From positions 1 through 7,879 of the forward strand of contig UQVC01000059.1 of assembly GCA_900544395.1 (NCBI GenBank): a DNA stretch of 7,879 bases, in the 5' to 3' direction. Below, piece after piece: positions 1 to 6,916 of the stretch. The first letter of the stretch is position 1; each line of letters begins with the position of its first letter. Under the pieces are notes generated by a model. It made no database searches, was not told the DNA's origin, and saw only the letters and a program-made list of their open reading frames with translations. The translations under genes were made by a program, and so were the position numbers. This stretch comes from an uncultured Ruminococcus sp. Its GTDB lineage: Bacteria; Bacillota; Clostridia; Lachnospirales; Lachnospiraceae.

Positions 1-102
1 AAGCAAAAAAGTGAGTTGCTTGCATCTCAGGAAGTTCTTTTGCAACAAAAAGAAAATGAACTTGAGCAGCTTAAGAAACAGTTAGAAGAAAAATGTAAAT
101 AA
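1..102 (+). CDS. C-terminal end of a coiled-coil protein (5' part outside window)
   Basis: Frame 1 is open from the first base to a TAA at 100-102 and gives 33 residues ending in ...EEKCK. The segment is rich in Glu, Lys, Gln and Leu with heptad-like spacing of leucines (for example ELEQLKKQLEE), so it is probably the last helix of a coiled coil. The family cannot be identified from so little. Such Q/E/K/L tails occur at the C-terminus of several families, including Rpn-type PD-(D/E)XK nucleases, but nothing here proves that. The gene ends about 50 bases before the hairpin at 156-193, which could be its transcription terminator. No start or promoter is in the window. Confidence 0.6.
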   Translation, partial: KQKSELLASQEVLLQQKENELEQLKKQLEEKCK

Positions 103-155
103 TAAGGAATGCTAATTTGCTTTATAAATGCAAAGTATTATAGCCATAGGAAGGG

Positions 156-193
156 GCTGTCGCACTAAATAATTAGTGCGGCAGCATTTTTTT
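156..193 (+). terminator. Strong intrinsic terminator-like hairpin at the IS left tip
   Basis: A 13-bp stem (156-168 with 173-185, one G-T wobble) closes a 4-base ATAA loop and is followed by A and seven T (187-193). It can stop transcripts entering from the gene ending at 102. The preceding GGGGCTGTCGCAC (from 153) resembles terminal inverted repeats of IS1182-type elements, so the palindrome may be part of the element and insulate the transposase from outside promoters. The hairpin itself is seen directly; its ownership by the IS is inferred. Confidence 0.75.
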
Positions 194-202
194 GCAAAGA
201 AT

Positions 203-233
203 AAGAGCCAGGTCTGTGCAAGTCCTGGCTCTT
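203..233 (+). repeat. Perfect 10-bp hairpin just upstream of the transposase start
   Basis: AAGAGCCAGG (203-212) pairs perfectly with CCTGGCTCTT (224-233) around an 11-base loop. It ends 16 bases before the transposase ATG at 250. There is no T-run after it, so it is not a classical terminator. It could form in mRNA that reads in from outside and limit translation of the transposase, a strategy known from other insertion sequences; that role here is an inference. Confidence 0.6.
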
Positions 234-249
234 GGTGTAAAATTTATTT

Positions 250-1878
250 ATGCTACTAAATAAACTATTACAGAAAGATTATACTCTATCTTCTCTGTAC
301 TATCAAATCAAACTTCCGCTGGATGTGGAAATTTTGATCCCGACAGATGATCCGGTCCGTCTTCTGAGTGCATTTGTGGAGGGAATGGAACTCAGCGATC
401 TTTATCAGACTTATGGAAAGATAAAGAAAAATCAGGCGACACCGAGACAGCTGTTTAAGATCATGGTCTACGCCAGCATGAATCGGATCTATTCCAGCCG
501 GGATATCGAAACTGCATGCCACAGGGACATCAACTTCATGTACCTTTTAGAAGGAAAACCAGCACCTGACCATGCAACCTTCGCACGTTTTGTTTCTCTG
601 CATTTCGCGCAATGCTCGAAAAAGACATTGGCCGAGGTGTCGAAGCTCTTGTATTCTCTCGGAGAAATTTCCGGAAAAAGCATCTTTATTGATGGAACGA
701 AAATAGAATCCGTTGCGAACAAATATACCTTTGTCTGGAAAAAGACTGTTACAAAAAATCAGTCAAAACTTTTCGATAAGATCCTTGCCTTTGTAGAAGA
801 ATGCGAAAATCTTTACGGACTCAGGATTGTTCATAACGGGAAAGTCTCCCTTCACACCTTGAAAAGGCTGCGGAAAAAGCTGTGCAGGATCAGGCAGGAG
901 GAAGGGATTGTCTTTGTCCATGGAACCGGACGGCGGAAAACACGTCTTCAGAAATCACTGGAAACTTTGGAAACTTACATAGCAAAACTGAAGGAGTACA
1001 ATAAAAAACTTTATATCTGTGGAGACCGTAACAGTTATTCAAAGACAGATCCGGATGCGACGTTTATGCGGATGAAAGAAGATGCCATGCTCAATGGCCA
1101 GCTGAAACCGGCTTATAATCTTCAGCACGGGGTGGATTCCGAATACATCACATGGCTGGATATCAGTCCACGGCCTACGGATACGAGGACATTGATCCCA
1201 TTCCTGAAAGATATGGAGTTGTATCTTCCGTTTAAATATCAGGAAATTGTGGCAGATGCAGGATATGAAAGTGAAGAGAATTACCTGTTTCTCGAAGAAA
1301 ACGGTCAGCTGGCCTATATCAAACCCCAGAACTATGAGATTTCCAAAACCCGAAAATACCGTCAGGATATCGGGCGGATGGAAACCATGAAATATGATGA
1401 GAAAGCGGACTGTTATTACTGTAAAAATGGACAGGTGTTGACGGTGCAGAACAAAAAGAGAGAAAAGACGGCCAGTGGATACCGGAGAACCGTTACAGTA
1501 TATCGGAGCAGCGGCTGTGGCGGATGCCCTTTCAAAACAGGATGTATCAAAGGGAACAACTGTAAAACACCAATGGAAGAGCGGCAGAAAGTACTGTACG
1601 TTTCAAAAAAGATGAAAGAAAAGCGTCAGGAAACATTGGAGCGGATTACCAGTGATTATGGTACACAGCTCCGAATGAACCGAAGTATCCAGGCCGAAGG
1701 AAGTTTTGCAAACATCAAGGAGGATATGGAATTCCGACGATATTTATATCGAGGGGATGCAAATGTAACCGCTCAGAGTATCCTGCTGGCGATTGGGTAT
1801 AACATAAACAAACTTCATCATAAGATTCAGGCAGGAAGGACAGGGCGTCATCTATTTCCACTCAAACAGACCGCCTGA
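250..1878 (+). CDS. IS1182-family DDE transposase
   Basis: This 542-residue protein is the DNA strand-transfer enzyme of the insertion sequence. Residues about 25-120 match the DUF772/InsH-type N-terminal region (TPRQLFKIMVYASM, then SSRDIE and PDHATFARF). The RNase H-like catalytic core has D148 in IFIDGTKIE, D336 in IVADAGYESEENY and E483 in RSIQAEGSFANIK, which together form the DDE triad. A cysteine cluster inserted before the last motif (C388, C391, C423, C426, C432, C438) is common in this family and probably binds zinc. Length is normal and no frameshift is seen, so the protein could be active. The ATG has no good Shine-Dalgarno site (only GGTG 12 bases upstream) and sits behind a hairpin, suggesting low translation. 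The residues before the DUF772 region still fit the family, which supports this start. Confidence 0.93.
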   Translation: MLLNKLLQKDYTLSSLYYQIKLPLDVEILIPTDDPVRLLSAFVEGMELSDLYQTYGKIKKNQATPRQLFKIMVYASMNRIYSSRDIETACHRDINFMYLLEGKPAPDHATFARFVSLHFAQCSKKTLAEVSKLLYSLGEISGKSIFIDGTKIESVANKYTFVWKKTVTKNQSKLFDKILAFVEECENLYGLRIVHNGKVSLHTLKRLRKKLCRIRQEEGIVFVHGTGRRKTRLQKSLETLETYIAKLKEYNKKLYICGDRNSYSKTDPDATFMRMKEDAMLNGQLKPAYNLQHGVDSEYITWLDISPRPTDTRTLIPFLKDMELYLPFKYQEIVADAGYESEENYLFLEENGQLAYIKPQNYEISKTRKYRQDIGRMETMKYDEKADCYYCKNGQVLTVQNKKREKTASGYRRTVTVYRSSGCGGCPFKTGCIKGNNCKTPMEERQKVLYVSKKMKEKRQETLERITSDYGTQLRMNRSIQAEGSFANIKEDMEFRRYLYRGDANVTAQSILLAIGYNINKLHHKIQAGRTGRHLFPLKQTA

Positions 1879-1907
1879 TTTTGACAGGTCAAAAGTAAAT
1901 CCTGAAA

Positions 1908-1950
1908 GTGAACCTTTTTTCAGAAAAGGTTTATTAAAGTTCGCCTTTTT
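1908..1950 (+). terminator. Terminator-like stem-loop after the transposase
   Basis: An inner stem AACCTTTT (1911-1918) pairs with AAAAGGTT (1924-1931) around TTCAG. Alternatively GTGAAC (1908-1913) pairs with GTTCGC (1939-1944) immediately before CTTTTT (1945-1950), with the inner CTTTT/AAAAG stem kept. The second form has the layout of an intrinsic terminator for the transposase transcript, though it has a bulge and few GC pairs. A small 7-bp inverted repeat, TTTTGAC and GTCAAAA with two bases between (1879-1894), lies directly after the stop codon. Confidence 0.4.
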
Positions 1951-2011
1951 ATAGAAACGGAATAAAAGAGGGAAATATTTCGGCTTAAAAATGGCAGAAA
2001 AATAGTTACTG

Positions 2012-2041
2012 TTGTCCTGTCCATAAAAAGCGTGTTAAAAT
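2012..2041 (+). promoter_or_regulatory. Sigma-A-type promoter for the ykgJ-like/recQ unit
   Basis: TTGTCC (2012-2017) and TAAAAT (2036-2041) are separated by 18 bases, and TG at 2033-2034 makes an extended -10. Transcription would begin near 2048, leaving a leader of about 33 bases with the AGGAG ribosome site at 2071-2075, five bases before the ATG at 2081. It lies downstream of the insertion sequence, so these genes should be expressed independently of the element. Confidence 0.55.
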
Positions 2042-2080
2042 GAACTGGTTAGAAATGTTTTACACGATAAAGGAGCATTT

Positions 2081-2749
2081 ATGAGACGTAATGTAGATTT
2101 AAATGAGATTTCAGACGGAAAATTATATACATCCAACGATATGGTAAAAGCAGACTGTTATGATTGTCAGGGCTGCTCGGCGTGCTGCAGGGGAATGGGA
2201 AAATCCATTGTTCTGGATCCTATTGATCTGTTTCATTTGAAACAGGCAACCGGGAAGGATTTTGCCGGTCTTCTGAATCAGGAGATCGAGTTAAATGTAG
2301 TGGATGGTATGATTCTTCCTAATTTGAAAATGGATGCAAAGACCGATGCCTGTCCGTTTCTGGATGAGAATGGAAGATGTAGGATTCATGCCTTCCGGAC
2401 CGGAATCTGCAGACTGTTTCCGCTGGGAAGATTGTATGAGGAAAATGGATTTCGATATTTTCTTCTAACACAGGAATGCAGAAAAGAGAACCGCGGAAAG
2501 GTGAAGGTGAAAAAATGGCTTGGAATTTCGAACTTAAAAGCGTATGAGCAGTACATTTCAGACTGGCACCAATTTCTTCTGACTTGCGAAGAGTCAATAG
2601 GAGAGCTGGAAAAAGAGAATATCCAGATTCTTACGACATATATTCTGCGATTGTTTTATCAGACTCCATATGAGGCAGAGGATGACGAGTCATTTTATCA
2701 CGAGTTTTATGAGAGAAGAGAGCAAGTGAGAAAGACACTTGGAATTTAG
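2081..2749 (+). CDS. YkgJ-family CxxCxxCC metal-cluster protein
   Basis: The 222-residue product belongs to the YkgJ-type (UPF0153) zinc- or iron-chelating domain family, by its cysteine pattern. C26, C29, C32, C35 and C36 lie in CYDCQGCSACC, and C91, C100, C110 and C133 lie in ACPFLDENGRC, RTGICRLFP and TQEC. The ACPFL...GRC.IH...R...CR.FP signature is typical. It is cytoplasmic, with no signal peptide or membrane segment. The biochemical role of the family is not settled; metal-cluster binding is expected but not shown here. The start is supported by AAAGGAG five bases upstream. The C-terminal 90 residues are acidic and helical without a recognised domain. The recQ start lies right after its stop, so the two are probably co-transcribed and translationally close-coupled. 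Confidence 0.88.
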   Translation: MRRNVDLNEISDGKLYTSNDMVKADCYDCQGCSACCRGMGKSIVLDPIDLFHLKQATGKDFAGLLNQEIELNVVDGMILPNLKMDAKTDACPFLDENGRCRIHAFRTGICRLFPLGRLYEENGFRYFLLTQECRKENRGKVKVKKWLGISNLKAYEQYISDWHQFLLTCEESIGELEKENIQILTTYILRLFYQTPYEAEDDESFYHEFYERREQVRKTLGI

Positions 2750-2768
2750 AAAGAGAGGATATCCGGCA

Positions 2769-5033
2769 GTGGAAGGGGAAAAACTACAGATTTTAAAAAC
2801 ATATTTTGGATACGATTCATTTCGTCCTGGACAGGAGGAAATTATCGATCAGATTTTAGGTGGAAGAGATGCACTTGCCATTATGCCGACCGGAGCCGGA
2901 AAATCTCTCTGCTATCAGGTGCCGGCATTGATGATGCGGGGAATTACGATTGTGATCTCACCGTTAATCTCTCTGATGATGGATCAGGTGAAGGCGCTGA
3001 ACGAAGCCGGGATTCATGCCGCATATATCAACAGCTCTCTGACGGAAAATCAGATTGCAAAGGCTTTGGAGTTTGCAAAAGCAGGGCGTTATAAGATTGT
3101 GTATGTGGCGCCGGAGCGTTTGGAGACTCCACGTTTTCTTGATTTTGCCTGCCATGCGGAAATTTCTATGGTGACGGTGGATGAGGCTCACTGTATTTCC
3201 CAGTGGGGGCAGGACTTTCGGCCAAGCTATGTACGGATCGTCTCTTTTATCCGTCAGCTCCCAATCCGTCCGGTTGTAACGGCGTTTACTGCTACCGCCA
3301 CAAAACGGGTGCGTACGGATATCCGGGATGTGCTGCAGCTTGAAAATCCTTATACAGCAGTGACAGGATTTGACCGGGAAAACTTGTATTTTGAAGTACA
3401 AAGAACCAAAAAGAAAAAAGAAAAGATACGGGAATATTTAGAAAAACATCCGGCTGAAAGTGGAATCATTTACTGTGCTACCAGAAAAAATGTGGATGAA
3501 TTGTATCTGTTTTTAGAAAATGCAGGATTTTCCGTGGGCAGATACCATGCCGGTATGGAAAATGAGGCAAGAAAAAACAGCCAGGAGGATTTTATTTATG
3601 ATCGGATCCAGGTGATGATTGCAACCAATGCATTTGGGATGGGGATCGATAAGTCCAATGTCCGGTATGTCCTGCACTATAACATGCCTCAAAGCCTGGA
3701 AAATTATTATCAGGAAGCGGGAAGAGCCGGACGAGATTCGGAGCCGGCAGAGTGCATTATTTACTATTCGCCACAGGACGTCGTGATCAATCAGTTTCTG
3801 CTGGAAAGCAAAGAGAACTATCGAGAGTATACAGAAGAGGAACTGCAGAATATCCAGATCCAGGACAGGGATCGGCTTCAGAAGATGACAACTTACTGTA
3901 CAACCACGGGATGTCTGCGCAATTATATTCTCGGTTATTTTGGGGAAGAGGAAAAAGAACCCTGTGGAAACTGCTCCAACTGTCTGGAGGAACTGGAAGA
4001 GATGGATGCAACAGAAGCGGCAGCAGATGTGATAGAATGCATACGTCAGTCCGGGCAGAGATTCGGGGTGAACATGATCGCAGGTACTCTGCTCGGCGAA
4101 AATACTGCAAAAATCCGGAATTACCGGATGAACGACAATCATTGTTATGGAAAACAAAGTAAACTGGGACAGGAACGTATCAAAGAAATCATTCAGGCGA
4201 TGCTGGAGCGAGGCTACCTGTGCCAGACAAAAGATAAATATGCATTACTGAAGCTCACAGATACATCAGAAGAATTGCTTCAGGGAACCGATCCTTTTGT
4301 AATCGCATACAGAAAAGCAGAAGTACAGAAAATATCGACAGCAAGGCGAAGCGTGAAAGGGCTGGGAGACCTGAGTGAAAAAGCGCAGCATCTGTTCGAA
4401 GAACTCCGAAAACTGCGCAGCGAACTGGCAAAAGAAAAATCCATTCCGCCGTATATGGTGGCATCGGATAAGACGCTTCACGATATGTGTGTGAAAATTC
4501 CACTCACGAATGAAGAAATGTTGACAGTCAATGGGATGGGAGCAAAGAAATTGGAACAGTATGGAGAGGCATTTTTATACTGTATCCGCGATATTACGAA
4601 TGGAGATAAGGCTGCATACGGAGCAGCAGAGATGAACTATGATACTTCAGAGATTCCTCTGACGGAGCGGGCGAAAAAAGGAAGAAAAGAGGCATTTCAT
4701 CTGACAGAGACAATGGAACAGCAGATCGTTTTTGTTACAGAAACGACAATCAGCGAATTTGTCGCATCTATCAATGCCCTGCGGGATGAAAAGACCATGA
4801 AGCGTCTGACCATCAAATCTATTACGGAAGAACTTCTGGCAGAGGGGTATTTGGAACAGAAGTTCTGGAATGGATACAGCAGAACCTTTCTGACAGAAAA
4901 AGGAGAAGCGCTGGGCATCCGGGCAGAAGAGCGGGAGAGTCAAAACGGAAATCTGTACGATGTCTTTTTATATGGAGAAAGGGCTCAGCGGCATGTGGTA
5001 GAGTTACTAAAAAGGAACTCTACAGCGGACTGA
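2769..5033 (+). CDS. recQ: ATP-dependent DNA helicase RecQ
   Basis: RecQ is a 3'-5' superfamily 2 DNA helicase acting in recombination repair and at stalled forks. Using the GTG at 2769 (754 residues), motif 0 is FRPGQEEII (about 18-26), Walker A MPTGAGKS 39-46, DEAH 138-141, TAFTATAT 171-178, motif V ATNAFGMGIDK about 285-295 and QEAGRAGRD 315-323. Zinc ligands are C382, C399, C402 and C405 with the E. coli-like 17-2-2 spacing. An RQC winged helix (about 410-510) and an HRDC domain (about 535-615) follow. About 120 more residues form a further wing-like segment, making the protein longer than E. coli RecQ (about 610). The frame also opens at a TTG at 2739 overlapping the previous gene, but that codon lacks a ribosome site. 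AGAGGA at 2754-2759 sits nine bases before the GTG, and the resulting N-terminus fits relatives. It ends convergently, overlapping the CPBP gene by 14 bases. Confidence 0.95.
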   Translation: MEGEKLQILKTYFGYDSFRPGQEEIIDQILGGRDALAIMPTGAGKSLCYQVPALMMRGITIVISPLISLMMDQVKALNEAGIHAAYINSSLTENQIAKALEFAKAGRYKIVYVAPERLETPRFLDFACHAEISMVTVDEAHCISQWGQDFRPSYVRIVSFIRQLPIRPVVTAFTATATKRVRTDIRDVLQLENPYTAVTGFDRENLYFEVQRTKKKKEKIREYLEKHPAESGIIYCATRKNVDELYLFLENAGFSVGRYHAGMENEARKNSQEDFIYDRIQVMIATNAFGMGIDKSNVRYVLHYNMPQSLENYYQEAGRAGRDSEPAECIIYYSPQDVVINQFLLESKENYREYTEEELQNIQIQDRDRLQKMTTYCTTTGCLRNYILGYFGEEEKEPCGNCSNCLEELEEMDATEAAADVIECIRQSGQRFGVNMIAGTLLGENTAKIRNYRMNDNHCYGKQSKLGQERIKEIIQAMLERGYLCQTKDKYALLKLTDTSEELLQGTDPFVIAYRKAEVQKISTARRSVKGLGDLSEKAQHLFEELRKLRSELAKEKSIPPYMVASDKTLHDMCVKIPLTNEEMLTVNGMGAKKLEQYGEAFLYCIRDITNGDKAAYGAAEMNYDTSEIPLTERAKKGRKEAFHLTETMEQQIVFVTETTISEFVASINALRDEKTMKRLTIKSITEELLAEGYLEQKFWNGYSRTFLTEKGEALGIRAEERESQNGNLYDVFLYGERAQRHVVELLKRNSTAD
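4998..5023. repeat. Perfect 8-bp inverted repeat spanning the convergent gene ends
   Basis: GTAGAGTT (4998-5005) and AACTCTAC (5016-5023) are exact reverse complements around a 10-base loop. The repeat lies in the last codons of recQ and contains the stop codon of the opposing CPBP gene (5020-5022). It has no T-run on either side, so it is at best a weak bidirectional terminator or a transcript-end stabiliser. Confidence 0.45.
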
Positions 5034-5940
5034 TTCCGGCAAATCCGTTCCAGATACAGGACAATGTAAATAAAATTCCGAAAATAGAAGTAAAATACAA
5101 AAACAGTAATTTTCCCGTATTGTGAGACTTACTGCTGCAAATGCGGGGAATGGAGCGGTATTTCCGAAGCAGGAGTACAATTCCAAGGATGACGAGCAGA
5201 TTGGTGATCACATTGTACAGGATATTTCCACTGTTTCCAGGCATCAGTCCGGCAAGCCAGGGCAGCACATCTCCCAGGATCAGGTTGTTTGAAATATGCA
5301 GAAGGAGACTGTACCAGATGGAATATTCCATGGCAATATAACCAAGGATAAGTCCGGCAGCCATTGCAAATGGGATCTGTGCGAAGTTTCCGTGCATCAG
5401 GGCAAAGGCAAGTGAGGATGCCAGAAGGGCGAACCACTTGCCGAAAGGCTCCAGCGTCTTTAGTACCGCGCCGCGAAAAATAAATTCTTCGATCAGCGGA
5501 GCGGCAAATCCAGAATATAAGAGCATGGAAAGCGTAACAGAGCCCCCAGTGGCGGCTTCTAAAGAGCGGATAAATGTAAAACCAAATCTCTGTGCAGTCA
5601 TTTCCATGACGACATACAATACAGAAGACGCATTTTGTGCAATCATAAAAATTCCAAAAAAACCAAGAAATTTTCCGATACTCATTCGTGTGCGTACGGG
5701 GAAAATCTGTGTGCGGAAAAAAGTCGGGGTACGCCATAATACAAAAAGTCCCAGACAGAGAAATCCGGAGATCAGATACCATACGGCGCCGTCATTAAAA
5801 TTCTCGTCAACCGGAAATAACCGGTACATCAGCATCATAATCAAAAAAGTCAATTGACTGAATAAGATCTTGTAAAGAAAGATCATACCATTCGTTTTAT
5901 TAAATTCACGTCGAATCCATCGTTTTTCAAATTTATTCAT
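5020..5940 (-). CDS. CPBP-family intramembrane metalloprotease (CAAX protease/Abi type)
   Basis: A polytopic membrane protein of 306 residues with about eight hydrophobic segments (clear ones near 19-38, 53-69, 91-112 and 278-297). It carries the three signatures of the CPBP (Rce1-like, 'Abi') family: E151, E152 and R156 in EEFIFRG, F179 and H183 in FALMHG, and H215 and N219 in HISNN. All predicted catalytic and metal-binding residues are present. Family members process prenylated proteins or peptides, and some give bacteriocin self-immunity; the substrate here is unknown, and no bacteriocin gene is visible nearby. The frame extends upstream to a GTG at 6015, but AGGA eight bases before the ATG at 5940 and an extended -10 at 5978-5986 favour the shorter form. 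It lies convergent to recQ and divergent from the DUF454 operon. Confidence 0.87.
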   Translation of the reverse strand: MNKFEKRWIRREFNKTNGMIFLYKILFSQLTFLIMMLMYRLFPVDENFNDGAVWYLISGFLCLGLFVLWRTPTFFRTQIFPVRTRMSIGKFLGFFGIFMIAQNASSVLYVVMEMTAQRFGFTFIRSLEAATGGSVTLSMLLYSGFAAPLIEEFIFRGAVLKTLEPFGKWFALLASSLAFALMHGNFAQIPFAMAAGLILGYIAMEYSIWYSLLLHISNNLILGDVLPWLAGLMPGNSGNILYNVITNLLVILGIVLLLRKYRSIPRICSSKSHNTGKLLFLYFTSIFGILFTLSCIWNGFAGISPL

Positions 5941-5977
5941 AGATACCATCCTGTCAAATATAAATGATTTGTTTTTT

Positions 5978-5986
5978 ATCATATCA
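5978..5986 (-). promoter_or_regulatory. Extended -10 promoter for the CPBP gene
   Basis: Reading the minus strand, TGATATGAT (5986 to 5978) is a TGn plus TATGAT extended -10. No good -35 is seen, which is common with extended -10 sites. Transcription would start near 5971, about 30 bases before the ATG at 5940, and this excludes the upstream GTG at 6015 from the message. Confidence 0.4.
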
Positions 5987-6047
5987 TGGATTTTATTTTT
6001 CAGCATTAAATTCACAGAAAGTTCTTTTGATTTTATTTAAAACATAC

Positions 6048-6076
6048 TTGAAAACTGTTCTCAATTATGATAATAT
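6048..6076 (+). promoter_or_regulatory. Sigma-A-type promoter for the DUF454-ygbA-ABC operon
   Basis: TTGAAA (6048-6053) and TAATAT (6071-6076) are 17 bases apart, with TG at 6068-6069 giving an extended -10. The start would be near 6083, leaving a leader of about 68 bases with a small 5-bp hairpin (6094-6098 with 6103-6107) and AGGAGG at 6142-6147. No convincing operator for NsrR, Rex, Fnr or Fur was found by eye. Confidence 0.6.
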
Positions 6077-6151
6077 CTTGTTGTTAGTTAAGACTATCCA
6101 AAGATAGATTGAAGAAACAAATGGGAATATTGATGAGAAACAGGAGGACAT

Positions 6152-6538
6152 ATGAAAAAGAATCCATTGAAAATGTTATGGCTGGCAGCAGCGTTTTTAT
6201 GTCTTGGAATCGGAGCAGTGGGAGTGATCCTGCCGATTTTGCCGACCACTCCATTTTTACTGGTGGCATCGTTTTGCTTTGCAAGAGGATCGGAGCGGTT
6301 TCACAAGTGGTTTATGGGGACAAAGCTTTATAAAAACCATCTGGACAGCTTTGTAAGAGAACGCGCCATGACACTAAAAACGAAATTTTGTATTCTGCTT
6401 CCGGCATCCGCAATGCTGATGTGTGCATTTTTGATGATGAGCAATCTGCCGGGGCGTATTTTTATTCTTCTGTTGATTCTTTTTAAATATGTATATTTCT
6501 TTACAAAAATCAAGACGATCAGAATTGAGGCGGCTTAA
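6152..6538 (+). CDS. DUF454 (YbaN-type) membrane protein
   Basis: This 128-residue protein is recognised as DUF454 from the N-terminal half: GAVGVILPILPTTPFLL at 21-37, then FCFARGSERFHKWF (41-54) matches the family pattern of LPxLPTTPF followed by a small aromatic/Arg/Ser block. Hydrophobic segments near 8-30, 33-45, 78-96 and 101-118 indicate an integral membrane protein. Its function is unknown; relatives are often found near heme, redox or respiratory genes. The start is clear: AGGAGG four bases upstream. Its TAA is immediately followed by the ATG of the next gene without a spare base, which implies translational coupling. It is first in a three-gene operon with its own promoter. Confidence 0.88.
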   Translation: MKKNPLKMLWLAAAFLCLGIGAVGVILPILPTTPFLLVASFCFARGSERFHKWFMGTKLYKNHLDSFVRERAMTLKTKFCILLPASAMLMCAFLMMSNLPGRIFILLLILFKYVYFFTKIKTIRIEAA

Positions 6539-6916
6539 ATGAAAGATATAAAAAAGAGTCAGCAAGTGGAGGATAAACGGGAAAAAGAAAAGCAGGTCGT
6601 GGAATTGATGATTCATCTTTATTGCCGAAAAAAACATAAAACAGTGGAAAAACACAATGGACTGTGCGATGAGTGTGAAAAACTCAGCACCTATGCTGCA
6701 ATGCGTGTGGATAAATGTCCGTTTATGGAGACAAAGACATTCTGCAGTAACTGCAGGGTACATTGTTATAAGCCGCAGATGAGGGAAGACATTCGAAACG
6801 TGATGCGGTTTGCCGGGTCAAGAATGTTATTGTATCATCCGGTCATGGCAATTCGGCATGTGATCACTTCTGCAAAAGAAAAAAGAGAATGGGGAAGGAA
6901 CAAAACAAATGATTAA
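6539..6916 (+). CDS. YgbA-family 'nitrous oxide-stimulated promoter' protein
   Basis: The 125-residue product matches the YgbA-like family: IHLYCRKKH (25-33), GLCDECEKLSTYAAMRVDKCPF (41-62 region), KTFCSNCRVHCYKPQMRE (66-83) and NVMRFAGSRMLLYHP (87-101). Seven cysteines (C29, C43, C46, C60, C69, C72, C76) and H75 suggest metal binding. In enterobacteria ygbA is repressed by NsrR and induced by nitric oxide; the biochemical activity is unknown, so a role here in nitrosative or redox stress is inference by homology. The family usually has GPRM where this one has GSRM. No membrane segment or signal is seen. GAGG eight bases before the ATG lies inside the previous gene, and its last 8 bases overlap the exporter start, so it is tightly coupled to both neighbours. 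Confidence 0.88.
   Translation: MKDIKKSQQVEDKREKEKQVVELMIHLYCRKKHKTVEKHNGLCDECEKLSTYAAMRVDKCPFMETKTFCSNCRVHCYKPQMREDIRNVMRFAGSRMLLYHPVMAIRHVITSAKEKREWGRNKTND

Larger units (their letters stand above)
153..1950 (+). mobile_element. IS1182-family insertion sequence (right end uncertain)
   Basis: The element is defined by the full-length transposase at 250-1878 and a left tip beginning GGGGCTGTCGCAC at 153. The expected matching right repeat (TTAGTGCGACAGCCCC or close) was looked for by eye between the transposase stop and the next gene and was not found. The right boundary is therefore set provisionally after the terminator-like hairpin ending at 1950, and it must lie before the promoter of the downstream gene if that promoter is native. 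The 3' end may be eroded or the repeats divergent. A target duplication could not be recognised. Confidence 0.6.

Noticed and set aside
2007..2022. TTACTGTTGTCCTGTCC as a possible degenerate right inverted repeat of the IS
   Set aside because: Only the first few bases resemble the expected repeat and the match needs gaps; the TTGTCC part is better explained as the -35 box of the next promoter.
3513..4157. Long minus-strand open frame (214 codons) inside recQ
   Set aside because: It lies fully within a well-supported helicase gene, has no recognisable domain and no ribosome site; it is an antisense by-product of coding bias.
5438..5857. Plus-strand open frame of 139 codons opposite the CPBP gene
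   Set aside because: The minus-strand frame contains all protease signatures and membrane segments; the plus frame shows no family features.
6061..6090. TGATAAT half of a Fur/PerR-like box and a TTGTTGTTAGTTAA stretch reminiscent of a Rex site next to the stress-operon promoter
   Set aside because: The second half-sites do not match, and TGATAAT is already explained by the extended -10 box in AT-rich DNA.
6109..6333. Small plus-strand frame overlapping the start of the DUF454 gene
   Set aside because: It runs out of frame through the conserved DUF454 motif and has no ribosome site; it is a shadow frame.
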